Assembly: GCA_045544515.1 (NCBI GenBank)
Contig: JAZPZD010000019.1
Span: 62,001 to 126,000 of the forward strand
Direction of reading: 5' to 3'
Length of the DNA stretch: 64,000 nt
Source of the DNA: RGIG8748 sp045544515
Lineage (GTDB): Bacteria > Bacillota > Clostridia > UMGS1810
Shown here: in pieces, positions 42,447-52,800 of the stretch
Position numbering within the stretch: the stretch's first letter is position 1
How the letters are laid out: every line of letters begins with the position of its first letter
Program-made: the position numbers and the translations under genes
Notes under the pieces: generated by a model
What the model was told of the DNA's origin: nothing
Seen by the model: only the letters and a program-made list of their open reading frames with translations
Databases searched by the model: none

Positions 42447-43493
42447 TTACGATATCAGCTTTCCAATATCGGATAGTGTAATGAATATTATAAGTGCAAT
42501 CAAAAGTGCAAATCCGATAAAATGGAAAACTCCCTCTTTATCTCTGTCTACAGGCTTTCTGCGTATAATTTCGATTAGTATAAAGAGTATTCTTCCGCCG
42601 TCTAACGCGGGTAGCGGCAAAAGATTAACTACACCGAGATTAATACTTATAAGTGCCGCAAGCGACATTACATTAAGAAATCCCTGCAGAAAATTTTCTT
42701 TCATTCCTTCTTTGGCAGCAGAACCTATTTCACTTACTATGCCCACAGGTCCGCTCATATTAGAAATGCTTTCTTTTCCGAAAATCAAGTCCTTAAAGGA
42801 CAAAATAACAACCTTGATTACAAATTTGCTTTGATTATACGAAGCAGAAATAACATTTGAAAATGTTGGCTTTTCAATCTTGGGTCCAAAGCCAAACATA
42901 GCGTTTTTGTACCCCTTTGTTTTTTGCGGGGTAATAATCTTTTCTATCTTTTTTCCGTCGCGTTTAAAGGTGAATTTTGTTTTGGTATTTCCGTTTTTCA
43001 TAATATAGTAGCTTACATCATTGTAGCTTGATATATCAGAAGAACAATTTTCACCCTCCATACGAACTATCTTGTCTCCTGCCAGGACTCCTGCTTCCGA
43101 AAAAGCACTGTCCTCTATAACATTACCAACTACATTGGTAGTTATACCCTCTGCAGAAGAAAACAAAAAGACAAATATCAAAAATCCAAGCAAAAAATTC
43201 ATAAATGCACCGGCAAACAAAACAAAAAATCTTTGCCAGGGCTTTTTGTTGCAAAATGCGTTTACATCATCGGAATGTTCGTCCTCCCCTTCGAGCTTGA
43301 CATAGCCGCCAATGGGCAGAAGCCTCAGTGAGTATGCTGTTTTCGATGTAGAAAACGAAATTAGCTTGGGCCCCATTCCTATAGAAAATTCGTGCACAGT
43401 CATATTTGAGAGTTTCGCCACAAGAAAATGTCCAAACTCGTGTACTGCTATAATAAGACAAAACACCAAAATTGTATACAGTGCAGTAAGCAT
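42447..43493 (-). CDS. rseP: RseP-type site-2 membrane metalloprotease
   Basis: This 348-residue RIP protease cleaves transmembrane segments, classically anti-sigma factors. It has the zinc motif HEFGH (H18, E19, H22) in the first helix, one PDZ domain (about 120-190, VLAGDKIVRMEG) and the second zinc motif LLPLPALDGGRI in a late helix. Three or four membrane helices are visible. It starts 2 nt after the dxr stop. The membrane anti-sigma gene nearby could be a substrate, but this position is a standard one for the protease, so the link is inference. Confidence 0.93.
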   Translation of the reverse strand: MLTALYTILVFCLIIAVHEFGHFLVAKLSNMTVHEFSIGMGPKLISFSTSKTAYSLRLLPIGGYVKLEGEDEHSDDVNAFCNKKPWQRFFVLFAGAFMNFLLGFLIFVFLFSSAEGITTNVVGNVIEDSAFSEAGVLAGDKIVRMEGENCSSDISSYNDVSYYIMKNGNTKTKFTFKRDGKKIEKIITPQKTKGYKNAMFGFGPKIEKPTFSNVISASYNQSKFVIKVVILSFKDLIFGKESISNMSGPVGIVSEIGSAAKEGMKENFLQGFLNVMSLAALISINLGVVNLLPLPALDGGRILFILIEIIRRKPVDRDKEGVFHFIGFALLIALIIFITLSDIGKLIS

Positions 43494-43495
43494 AT

Positions 43496-44644
43496 TTACA
43501 TCCTTTCGATATATTCCATTGATTCCTGCCGTGCAAACCTGTCGGCATCAAGCACCGTTTGGAGTGTGGCAGGCTCATTCTTGCGGCTGTACATTGTATG
43601 TTCTATAACATCCGCAATATCCAAAAATCCTATCCTGCCCTTTAAAAAGGCATTTACGGCAACTTCGTTTGCCGCATTCATAAGGCAGGGCACTATGCCG
43701 CCCGCCCTTATGGAATCAAAAGCCAAAGACAGACATCTGAATGTGTCTGTATCCGCCTTTGAAAATGTAAGAGTTCCTATGTCATAGAGATTAAGTCTTT
43801 CACTTATACGCGAATACCTCTTGGGATAATTAAGAGCGTACTGTATGGGCAGTTTCATATCCGGAACACCCATCTGTGCAATAACAGAACCATCTGTAAA
43901 TTCTACCATAGAATGTACAATGCTCTGACGATGTATATACACCTCTATGTCATCATAATCAACATCAAAAAGCCACTTGGCCTCGATTACCTCAAGGCCC
44001 TTGTTCATAAGTGTAGCAGAATCTATAGTGATTTTTGCTCCCATATCCCAGTTGGGATGTTTAAGAGCGTCAGATGCCGTAACATATAAAAGCTCATCCG
44101 AGGTTTTACTATAAAAAGGTCCGCCCGAACAGGTAAGAAGTATCTTTGAAACTTCGGAATGCTTACCCGATTTAAGACACTGAAATATAGCACAGTGCTC
44201 ACTGTCAACTGGCAATATGCTTACACCTTTTTCTTTTGCAAGCGGTATTATAAACTCTCCGCCCGTAACAAGTGTTTCCTTGTTTGCAAGAAGGATTTTC
44301 TTGCCGCAATTTATCGCCTCTACGGTAGGCGCAAGACCTACATTGCCTACCACAGATGTAAGAACCATATCGGCGTCCTTGTGTGCAGATATTTCGCAAA
44401 GATGCTCCTCGCCTGCAAAAATTTGAACATTTACATCGGAAAGTCTATCCCTTAAATCCGTATATTTAGATTTGTCTCCCACACAAACAGTGAGAGGTTT
44501 GTATTTTCTTACCTGCTTTTCCAAAAGCTCTGTATTGGAATTAGCCGACAAGGCTACAACTCTGACATCGTCTTGACTGTCAATTACCTCAAGGGCTTGT
44601 GTTCCAATTGAGCCGGTTGAACCAAGTATTGCTAAATTTTTCAT
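43496..44644 (-). CDS. dxr: 1-deoxy-D-xylulose 5-phosphate reductoisomerase
   Basis: Dxr makes 2-C-methyl-D-erythritol 4-phosphate, the committed step of the MEP isoprenoid pathway, using NADPH. The 382-residue protein has the NADPH motif GSTGSIGTQ, NKETLV, the metal-binding PVDSEHCAIFQCL, LTCSGGPF, LMNKGLEVIEAKWLF and MPDMKLPIQYAL. It lies between cdsA and rseP in the usual Bacillota order, 11 nt after cdsA. The presence of dxr shows this organism uses the MEP pathway for isoprenoids, including undecaprenol made by the nearby UppS. Confidence 0.97.
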   Translation of the reverse strand: MKNLAILGSTGSIGTQALEVIDSQDDVRVVALSANSNTELLEKQVRKYKPLTVCVGDKSKYTDLRDRLSDVNVQIFAGEEHLCEISAHKDADMVLTSVVGNVGLAPTVEAINCGKKILLANKETLVTGGEFIIPLAKEKGVSILPVDSEHCAIFQCLKSGKHSEVSKILLTCSGGPFYSKTSDELLYVTASDALKHPNWDMGAKITIDSATLMNKGLEVIEAKWLFDVDYDDIEVYIHRQSIVHSMVEFTDGSVIAQMGVPDMKLPIQYALNYPKRYSRISERLNLYDIGTLTFSKADTDTFRCLSLAFDSIRAGGIVPCLMNAANEVAVNAFLKGRIGFLDIADVIEHTMYSRKNEPATLQTVLDADRFARQESMEYIERM

Positions 44645-44655
44645 ATAGTATCCCT

Positions 44656-45483
44656 TTAAGCAATCAGTGAAAAAATAACCGCGAAATAATACACAACCGG
44701 TGCTACAAAAAGCACAGAATCAAATCTGTCAAGAATACCGCCGTGACCGGGCAATAAACTGCTGAAATCTTTGATACCGTACTCTCTTTTGATGCACGAA
44801 GCTGCAAGGTCTCCAAGCTGCGAAAATACTCCGGCAACAAGTGCAAGACAAATAAGTGCAAAGTAATTGACGCTAAGTTCAAAACCTGCAGAGCATACCA
44901 CACCGAATATAAGATTAAACAGAACCGAACCCAAAAGTCCGCCGATAGCTCCCTCTACGGTCTTTTTGGGGCTTACTTGGGGTATTAGCTTGTTTCTGCC
45001 AAATCTCATACCAACAAAATATGCTGCAGTATCCGAAAGCCATGCGGTTATGAATATAATCCAGATAATAAAATTGCCGTACCTTAATTTTCTTACAAGT
45101 ATAATATAGCTAAAGAGTACCACAACATAAAGTGTCTGGAAGAAAATCTCACACACAGTTGAAAACTCTGTGGTTTCGTGATTAAATATCATATACGCAA
45201 GCAAAATAAAGCCGTACATAAACACCATAACTGCAAGTGCAAATGCACTGTCTGGACAAAAAGCTGCAGCAAGATATGTGACAAAACAGTACACATATCC
45301 AAATACACACAGCTTGTTTTGCTTTTTTAACACCCCTGTGGCATTATAAATCTCGCTAAGACCTACAATAGCCACAAGTGCAAGTATCAAAGAGACTATC
45401 TTTACATCAAGGCAGAGTATAAGAATAGCTATTAGTCCGCCGATTATTCCAACCATAAGTCGCTGTTTGAGCAAATCAAACAC
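44656..45483 (-). CDS. cdsA: Phosphatidate cytidylyltransferase
   Basis: CdsA makes CDP-diacylglycerol from phosphatidic acid and CTP, the entry to phospholipid synthesis. The 275-residue membrane protein has about eight hydrophobic segments and the C-terminal signature QLGDLAASCIKREYGIKD (part) with KDFSSLLPGHGGILDRFDS. The SDTAAYFVG segment is also typical. It overlaps uppS by 8 nt and is followed by dxr. This cluster ties lipid, isoprenoid and wall carrier synthesis in one transcript. Confidence 0.96.
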   Translation of the reverse strand: MFDLLKQRLMVGIIGGLIAILILCLDVKIVSLILALVAIVGLSEIYNATGVLKKQNKLCVFGYVYCFVTYLAAAFCPDSAFALAVMVFMYGFILLAYMIFNHETTEFSTVCEIFFQTLYVVVLFSYIILVRKLRYGNFIIWIIFITAWLSDTAAYFVGMRFGRNKLIPQVSPKKTVEGAIGGLLGSVLFNLIFGVVCSAGFELSVNYFALICLALVAGVFSQLGDLAASCIKREYGIKDFSSLLPGHGGILDRFDSVLFVAPVVYYFAVIFSLIA

Positions 45484-46219
45484 CTCCGTATCTTCTGTTT
45501 CGTTTTTGAAAATCCGAAATAGCTCTTAAAAAATCATCTTTTGTAAAATCGGGCCAGTTAATATCAGAAAACCAAAATTCACTGTATGCACTTTGCCACA
45601 TAAGAAAATTACTAAGCCTCAGCTCTCCGCTGGGTCTGATGATAAGATCTGGGTCAGGCATATAGTTTGTGTAGAGATTAGAAGAAATATCCTCCTCGGT
45701 AATATCTTCGGGTTTTAATAGACCTTTTTCTACCTTGTCGGCAATTATTTTGACAGAATTTAATATATCCTCTCTTCCGCCGTAATTTACCGCTATATTC
45801 ATTGTAATCTTGCTGTTGTGCTTGGTGTCGTTTTCAACGATTTCTATTTTTCTTAATATTTCCTCGGACAAGCCTTCCCTTTTTCCTATTATGCGTATTC
45901 TGATGTCCTCGCCGCCAAGCAGACGCTTGTAGTCGTCTAAGTACATTGTCATAAGCTTCATAAGGGATTCTACCTCTTTGGAAGGTCTCTTCCAGTTTTC
46001 TGTAGAAAAAGCATAGTAGGTTATATATTTGATTCCAATATCACCTGCAAAACGGGTAAGCTTTTCGAGTGTTTTGGCACCTTCTCTGTGTCCGGCACTT
46101 CGGGGAAGTCCTCTTTTTCTTGCCCATCTGCCGTTTCCGTCCATAATTATGCCTATATGCTCGGGGAGATTGTTGTAATCAACTTCAAAATCATTAATTT
46201 TCTTTTTGGAAAATAACAT
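45476..46219 (-). CDS. uppS: Isoprenyl transferase (undecaprenyl diphosphate synthase)
   Basis: UppS extends farnesyl diphosphate with isopentenyl units to C55 undecaprenyl diphosphate, the lipid carrier for wall polymers. The 247-residue protein has IIMDGNGRWARKRGLPRSAG (catalytic Asp and the diphosphate loop), the YYAFSTENWKRP segment, NYGGRED and the C-terminal DLIIRPSGELRLSNFLMWQ. ATG 46219, with CGGTGAT upstream, is preferred over GTG 46228. It overlaps cdsA by 8 nt. Confidence 0.96.
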   Translation of the reverse strand: MLFSKKKINDFEVDYNNLPEHIGIIMDGNGRWARKRGLPRSAGHREGAKTLEKLTRFAGDIGIKYITYYAFSTENWKRPSKEVESLMKLMTMYLDDYKRLLGGEDIRIRIIGKREGLSEEILRKIEIVENDTKHNSKITMNIAVNYGGREDILNSVKIIADKVEKGLLKPEDITEEDISSNLYTNYMPDPDLIIRPSGELRLSNFLMWQSAYSEFWFSDINWPDFTKDDFLRAISDFQKRNRRYGGV

Positions 46220-46266
46220 AGTAATCACCGGCCATCAAGTAGTAACTGCTTTTGACAAACAAATTC

Positions 46267-46295
46267 CCAAGCGTTAATTATATTTTAACGCTTGG
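46267..46295 (-). terminator. Hairpin between frr and uppS
   Basis: A perfect 11-bp stem (ccaagcgttaa / ttaacgcttgg) lies just after frr. The minus-strand tail is only moderately T-rich (gggaatttg), so partial termination is likely, as uppS has no clear promoter. Confidence 0.6.
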
Positions 46296-46304
46296 AAATG
46301 ATTT

Positions 46305-46859
46305 TTAAACTTCGAGAATTTCTTTTTCTTTTGCAGCGATAACACTGTCTATGTCTTTAACATAACTGTCAGTAAGCTTCTGGACATCTTTTTCCATATT
46401 CTTAACATCATCTTCAGTGATTTCGCCATTCTTCTTCATAGTTTTGGCATCTTCCATTGCATCTCTTCTTATGGAACGGATAGCAACCTTGGAATCCTCG
46501 CCTCTTTTCTTTATACCCTTAACGAGTTCTTTTCTTCTTTCTTCGGTAAGAGGGGGAAAGTTAAGTCTTAATGACTTGCCGTCGTTATTGGGTGTAATGC
46601 CTATGTCGGATTTTAATATAGCCTTTTCAATATCGCCAAGGATAGATGCATCCCAAGGCTGAATCATTATGCTTCTTGCATCAGGAACGCTGACATTTGC
46701 AATCTGTGTAAGCGGTGACTGTGCACCGTAATATTCTACAGTAACTTTGTCGAGAATTGCAGGGTTTGCTCTTCCTGCTCTTACTGCTTTCATTTCTGAC
46801 TCGAGTACAGAAATGGTCTTTTTCATTTTGTCTTCGTATACATTAAGATTAGCTGCCAT
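46305..46859 (-). CDS. frr: Ribosome recycling factor
   Basis: RRF splits post-termination ribosomes with EF-G. The 184-residue protein is of standard length. Helical domain I includes VRAGRANPAILDKV and PPLTEERRKELVK; domain II includes VSVPDARSIMIQPWD. AAGGAGGA precedes the ATG. It follows pyrH by 13 bp, the usual order, but rpsB and tsf, which often come before pyrH, are absent here. Confidence 0.97.
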   Translation of the reverse strand: MAANLNVYEDKMKKTISVLESEMKAVRAGRANPAILDKVTVEYYGAQSPLTQIANVSVPDARSIMIQPWDASILGDIEKAILKSDIGITPNNDGKSLRLNFPPLTEERRKELVKGIKKRGEDSKVAIRSIRRDAMEDAKTMKKNGEITEDDVKNMEKDVQKLTDSYVKDIDSVIAAKEKEILEV

Positions 46860-46872
46860 ATATTATTCCTCC

Positions 46873-47580
46873 TTATTCTTTGGAAACTAATGTGCCGATT
46901 TCTTCGCCATCTAAAACTCTTATGATATTCTGCGGGTCATCAAGACCAAAAACTCTTATCGGAATATCATTATCCATACACAGAGATGTCGCAGTGGAAT
47001 CCATTACGCCAAGACCTCTGTTTAATACTTCTTTGTAGCTTAGGCTATCAAACTTAACAGCGTTGGGATTTATATTGGGGTCGCTGTCATAGACTGCATC
47101 AACCTTTTTGGCAAGAAGGATGATATCTGCGTCGATTTCGGCTGCTCTAAGTGCCGCAGTTGTATCTGTAGAGAAGAACGGATTTCCTATTCCGCATCCA
47201 AAAATAACAACCCTGCCCTTTTCGAGATGCCTTGTGGCTTTGCCTCTTATATAAGGTTCTGCCATCTGACGCATTTCTACTGCTGTCTGAACTCTTGTAG
47301 CAACACCTCTCTGCTCCAATGCATCCTGAAGTGCAAGTGCATTGATAACAGTTGCAAGCATACCCATATGGTCTGCTCTGGTTCTGTCCATCTGCTTGCC
47401 GCTTCTGCCACGCCAGAAGTTGCCGCCGCCGACAACTATTGCAATCTCCACACCGCTTTCGAGTGCTTCTTTGATTTTGTCGGTAATTCTGCCAATGGTG
47501 TCCTCGCACAAGCCAAAGTGCTTGTCGCCTGCCAATGCTTCGCCGCTGAGCTTTAATAATACTCTTTTGTATTTAGGCAT
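46873..47580 (-). CDS. pyrH: UMP kinase
   Basis: PyrH phosphorylates UMP to UDP and is the bacterial amino-acid-kinase-fold enzyme. The 235-residue protein has KRVLLKLSGEALAG, VGGGNFWRG, MDRTRADHMGMLATV, and VDAVYDSDP. GGAGG precedes the ATG. It is the first gene of the run and has a strong promoter with a leader of about 95 nt containing possible GGATAG/CTATCC pairing. Its regulation by UTP/GTP is known in other species. Confidence 0.97.
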   Translation of the reverse strand: MPKYKRVLLKLSGEALAGDKHFGLCEDTIGRITDKIKEALESGVEIAIVVGGGNFWRGRSGKQMDRTRADHMGMLATVINALALQDALEQRGVATRVQTAVEMRQMAEPYIRGKATRHLEKGRVVIFGCGIGNPFFSTDTTAALRAAEIDADIILLAKKVDAVYDSDPNINPNAVKFDSLSYKEVLNRGLGVMDSTATSLCMDNDIPIRVFGLDDPQNIIRVLDGEEIGTLVSKE

Positions 47581-47681
47581 ATTATTATCCTCCGATAATT
47601 AAATTAATTAGTCCGATACATAGAATTTAATGACGGATAGCCAAACTACCCCTATATTAAATTTTATTTACTATCCTAGTA

Positions 47682-47710
47682 ATTATACCATAGCATATAT
47701 CGAAATGCAA
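47682..47710 (-). promoter_or_regulatory. pyrH operon promoter
   Basis: On the minus strand TTGCAT (47705-47710) and perfect TATAAT (47682-47687) are separated by 17 bp. The -10 is preceded by a TG one base earlier. This is the strongest sigma-A promoter seen in the window. Confidence 0.85.
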
Positions 47711-47737
47711 GCCATTTTTTAACATATGTACACAAAG

Positions 47738-47775
47738 AAACCAAGGTTGGATTTTTGCATATCCAACCTTGGTTT
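47738..47775 (-). terminator. Terminator after alpha-galactosidase gene
   Basis: A perfect 15-bp stem (aaaccaaggttggat / atccaaccttggttt) with an 8-nt loop lies 6 bp after the stop. It ends the glycan-degradation locus. Confidence 0.85.
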
Positions 47776-47780
47776 GTATT

Positions 47781-49841
47781 TTAAAATTCAATTTTAAAGC
47801 TGTATTTATCTGTTTTTGTAGGCACAAACTCAAGTACTGCTACATTGTTTTGGAAAGATACAACCTCAAATTTGCCGGCATCGGCAATAGCGTATCCGTC
47901 CGGAACATAGAGTGAAACTCGGTACAAGTCATTTGCCACAAGATTGCATTCCATAGAAAGTGTTTTGTTTGCAAACTCAAGCTTTTCTATTTCCAAAGCA
48001 CCTTGTGTTATGTGTCTGGAAGTACTTACAACCTGCGGTGTCGAAACAGCTTTTCTCACAGAAAGAAGTCTCGTTTCGCAAGGTTTCAGATTAAGGTGTA
48101 TTCCCTCTTTGTACATACCCAGATACTCACCGTGCCAGAAATCGTATATGTGATATTCTTCATCGGAAAGCTCACAGGTATTGCCAAAATCAAGATAATA
48201 TTTCTTGTTGTCTTCTGTTGTATTAAATACCGATACAACATTGTAATTTTCCCAATCTTTATTGATATTCAGATTGGTAACCAAAATGTCCTCTTTGATA
48301 ACTTTGGCTTCGATATCCTTTGGTTTGATGTCAAGTGCAGGTATAATGCGTTTTAATATTTCTACCCTTTCTTCTTGTAAATCAGGCAGATTGTCTCCAA
48401 AAGTTATAGGCATACCAAGAAGCGAAACAAAGGTTGCTCTGGATACTGCCTGATCCATTGTGTTGAATTCATCGCGTATTACAACATTGTCGGGGTCATT
48501 GTACATCATAATATTGTGCACAGGATAGAACTCCATAGTTCTGTATACACAGTTGTCTATAAACTCCTGCCATTTGAAGATATCAAGACCAATTCGTGCT
48601 GCATCAAAGATGTCTGCCGCCCAGAGTACATCAGACTTTTTATCACCGGCACAAGAAAGCATATATCTGTCTTTGCCAAGGATTTCTCTTGTTCTGGCAA
48701 TCATATTACGGTATGCCTTGTGAGTAGTCACGGATTTGTCATAAAGTCTTTCGTGATATGCCTCTGTCCTTTCCATACATATGGGAAGAGTGTCAAATTT
48801 AACAGCTTCGTACCCCCATTTGTCAACCTGGCTCAATGCTTTGGGCAAATAGTCATTTAAATATGTAGGATGCGTAATGTCATAAAAATATGTACCCACC
48901 CAGCTCTGCTCTACCGCCAAAAGAACCTCGGGATGCTCTTTGATATAATCATTTTCAAAGGTTTCGTTTGTAAAACCTATCCACAGTGACGGGATAAATC
49001 CAAGTTCTCTTATCTTGTCCGAAACAACCTTGAGTCCGTTGGGGTATTTTGTTTTGTCGATATTAAAGGTATCAACGCCGTCATCACGAACGCTTTCTTC
49101 GTCAAAGCCCTTGTGATACCATTCCCAGTCAACCCACACAGTATTAGCACCAAAGTCCCTAAGGTGTTCGCTTTGGAAAACGGCATTGTCAGTAACAGTT
49201 TTTTCGCTTGCGTCAAACTTTACCGCATACCAGCTCATCCAACCCACAGGCGGCAAATTGCCGAAAGTGTTGTTTTTGTTAATGGGTGCATAGTTGATTT
49301 TGAACTCATTTTTGTATATGTCTGTCACATATTCAAAGCAAAAATCACATTTGCCCTGCAGTGTATACAAATTTTTCTCATTGTCAAAACCAATGTGTGC
49401 TTTTGAAGAAGAAATAACGGCTGCCGTATCGGTTTGTTTGTCAAACACCGCATTGTCATAGAGCGAAGCTGCGTTTCCAAGAGAACAATTAATTACAGAA
49501 CTTCTCTTTTTGAGCCTCATAGAATTTAAGTTTTCGGTGGATGCATTGCAAAAATAAGCCTCAACATCGGCTTGCGGACAAGTCTGTATACCAACTCCGT
49601 CTTTGTTAGCGGTAAGTGTTACAACAAGTATATCCTTGCCGTTTTTGTAGCTGACTGTCTTTACTATACCATCATTTTTAAGCTCATACTTAATTTCGCT
49701 TTCGGAATAACCATTAAGGATTTCGCTTGCGATTTTTCCTTTGAGCTGGGGCTTTTCAAACCCCAGTTCAAAAGTAAAACTCTTACTGTCAAAATCCAAA
49801 AAATATTCTCCGTAGCTTACATATGCCTTTTGTATTTCCAT
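47781..49841 (-). CDS. Alpha-galactosidase-like glycoside hydrolase (clan GH-D, GH36 type)
   Basis: This 686-residue protein has an N-terminal beta-sandwich (about 1-205), a central TIM barrel (about 210-530) and a C-terminal beta domain. Clan GH-D marks are PPVGWMSWYAVK, VWVDWEWYH, the nucleophile strand AVKFDTLP (Asp) and DAARIGLDIF, where the acid/base Asp is expected. It lacks a signal peptide and is probably cytoplasmic, acting on imported alpha-galactosides. ATG 49841 follows AGGAG by 7 bases and lies 4 nt after the GH-A-like gene. The sugar specificity is inferred from the clan only. Confidence 0.82.
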   Translation of the reverse strand: MEIQKAYVSYGEYFLDFDSKSFTFELGFEKPQLKGKIASEILNGYSESEIKYELKNDGIVKTVSYKNGKDILVVTLTANKDGVGIQTCPQADVEAYFCNASTENLNSMRLKKRSSVINCSLGNAASLYDNAVFDKQTDTAAVISSSKAHIGFDNEKNLYTLQGKCDFCFEYVTDIYKNEFKINYAPINKNNTFGNLPPVGWMSWYAVKFDASEKTVTDNAVFQSEHLRDFGANTVWVDWEWYHKGFDEESVRDDGVDTFNIDKTKYPNGLKVVSDKIRELGFIPSLWIGFTNETFENDYIKEHPEVLLAVEQSWVGTYFYDITHPTYLNDYLPKALSQVDKWGYEAVKFDTLPICMERTEAYHERLYDKSVTTHKAYRNMIARTREILGKDRYMLSCAGDKKSDVLWAADIFDAARIGLDIFKWQEFIDNCVYRTMEFYPVHNIMMYNDPDNVVIRDEFNTMDQAVSRATFVSLLGMPITFGDNLPDLQEERVEILKRIIPALDIKPKDIEAKVIKEDILVTNLNINKDWENYNVVSVFNTTEDNKKYYLDFGNTCELSDEEYHIYDFWHGEYLGMYKEGIHLNLKPCETRLLSVRKAVSTPQVVSTSRHITQGALEIEKLEFANKTLSMECNLVANDLYRVSLYVPDGYAIADAGKFEVVSFQNNVAVLEFVPTKTDKYSFKIEF

Positions 49842-49845
49842 AATG

Positions 49846-52800
49846 TCACTCCTTGGCAAATGCAGTAAAATCTCCCTCGAGATATACTGTAGATTGTGTA
49901 AGATTTAAGTTATAGATTCCATCTTCACTTGTAAGTGGAGTGGTGTTTCCGTATTCATCGTACATAGTAACGGATTCTGCACCGAGATTTATAGATACAT
50001 CTTCGCCTTCTTCATATATGGACCAAAGGATTGCAAGATCCTTACCGTCGGCTTTGGTAAATCTGTATGCCGCCGAAGAACGCTCGGTATCATCAAAGAA
50101 AAAGTCCTCTTCATATGTAGCTTTTGTTATTAGCATATTGAGATTTGCAGTGGCAAGGTATGCACTTGTTGCCGCATAAGGTACATCTTCCAGATTGGGA
50201 TCTTTGTTCTTTATTATACCCATATTGTCATCGCTATCAACACGAACATTTACATTACGCGAGAAGAGATATGGAAGATACTTGTCTGTGTTCTTCCTGG
50301 TCATTACATATGTCTGCACAAGATAGCTGCCTTGCTGTTTTTCAGTAATAGCTTTTGCCTGTTTCCTGTCAAAATTAATATATCCCGGAGACCATGCAAT
50401 TTCGGAAATCCACAGTTTTGTGTCTGTAAGACCGTATTTGTCATATATCTTACGAAGTATTTCCATATGTTCATATAGATTTGTAGCATTTTCTGTGTAA
50501 CTCTCCGAATGAACTTCAAGGTTCATCGGGTTATCGTTCCTGTAATACGGATGAATGGATACATTAGTAAAATATTTATCTAAACTATGATAAGCTTTTC
50601 CTGCATCTATGAGTTCTTTTACTCTTATTATCGCGCGTTCATGACTCTTTACAAATCTGGAAGACAGTGCAACAATTTCCGCATCGGGATCAACTGCATA
50701 GATTGCATCTGCAGCTGCGACAATGATATTTCCATAGTAGTCCCAATCATCGCCGTTGTAGTTATATTTGCTTCCGGGAGGTGAATCAAACTCATTCCAG
50801 ATTTCATAATATCGGGTTTCATCAGGATATTTAGCCCTATATTCCTTTGCAAAGAAAGTGCAATACTGAGCAAAATAATCAAGTCCTGTATCACCGTGAG
50901 GAACGGTGAATTTGCGACCCTTGGAGTCTACTTCATCGGAATATATCATACTTGTTGCAAGCAAGTTGTTTAGCAAAATATATCCGTTTGACTTCATAAG
51001 AGAGTCATATTTTCCCCAGTCGGCGTCGTATGTACCTTGAGAAAGCTTGGAGCCCGAAGAACCATATGTTATTTTCATAGCATCACCCATACCTCTTACA
51101 TAACGAAGCATACCGATACCTGCATATTTTGCAAGATTATGCGAACCGTTTGTAGTGGTTTTTGGGTCATCTGAAGAAATCGGATAGAGACCTGTCTGAA
51201 TACTGGTACCATAGTCGTAGTTTACTGTCTTTTTGTCACTATGAACATAAGAAAGCTCTGTGATATTTTCTCCAAGAAGTTCAAATTTGTGATTTATAAC
51301 CTCTGTCTTAAGGAAATACAAACCATATGTTTCCATTTTAAAATTTATGGACGGCTTTACTTCATTAATACTTGTGGGGAAAATCGTTACAGTTTTTTCG
51401 CCCAATACTTTAATAGGATTTTTGTTAACATCCAAGAGAGTGTATTTTACTGTTGCATTGTACTCGCCGAAAGTATTGCTGTATTCATAGAAATCTCTGT
51501 TGGATATTGTTGTAGTAAAGGTAGCAGTATCTCCTGTATAATAGATATTACCTATGTTGTCACCAACAGATTTTATAATAAACTGGTCTCTTGTACCACG
51601 GCTTCTTAATGTCACTCTTCCAAATGGAACATCATAGTTGGAATAACGCATTTTTTCGCCCCAGGTGCAAAGTCTGAAATCTACACCTTCGCCTGTAAAG
51701 CAAGGATTTTTGAGAACAAAAGTATGAGTTTTCCAAGTCTTTGTGTTGCCAAGTTCAATATATTCAGCCTCTACCAATGATTCGTATATTGTGTCATACT
51801 CCAGGGTGAAAACACCATAGCCTTCGTCAAAATACTTAACAACGAGTTCATACACAATACCGTCTTTGCGATTGTGGTAACTTTTATCATTTACTGTAAA
51901 ATTGATGTAATATCTCGTTTCGGGTCCTTTGGCAGTACCGTCCTCTTTGATTGTTGGTGAAATAACGGGGGCTTTGAGTACTACGGATTTGCCGTTAGTT
52001 TTACTGACTATTGTAAGAGAGTCACCCCACATAGTAAAGTATTCATCACTTACAGTTGTTACATTTAATTTTTGAGATATTTCTTTGTTTTGTGCTTTGG
52101 TATAAACCTTATACGGAACAAGATTTTTAAATCCATCCCACACAAAGAATTTAACATTGGGTGCGCCGTAAATATTTGTTGCCTGCAGCACCTTGCCGGT
52201 TGTATAGCCATCTTTGGATACATCTACAGAATATTGGGCAACATCTTTAAGTGTGTCACCGTCATAGAATGCAATAATGGGTGTAAAGTTCTCTGCTGCA
52301 TCATAGTCAAACTTTACTTTGAAATTCGTAACATTTGCCATGTTGTCAGGGTTCAAAGCACTGTCGTTATCATCAACAAAAGCAGCATTATAAATGCTGA
52401 CTCCCTGCGCATTAGGCAATTTTTCTGTTCTGGTCAGGTACAAGTTGTCTATATATACAGGAATATCTTTTGTGTTATTTGATTGTATAGTTATTCTATA
52501 AATTTTTTTATCTATTTCCGAGCTTCTGACATGCGGTCTGGCGATATCTCCTTTGGCAGTATAAACAGGCACAGAATCTATATAATAGGTAAACATAGAA
52601 CTCGCTCTGTCCCACACGGTTTTAATCTTGTGCCATGTGTCATGCGAAATGAGCAATTGGTTGCCGTCTCTTGTATAACCCGTAGATGTATCATACTGTC
52701 CTTCGCCATTGTAGTAAAGAACGCTGACACCATCTGCACTGTTTTCTAATCTTAAACCATAGAAAGTATTTGTTTTATTACCATCAAGACCAACAACAGA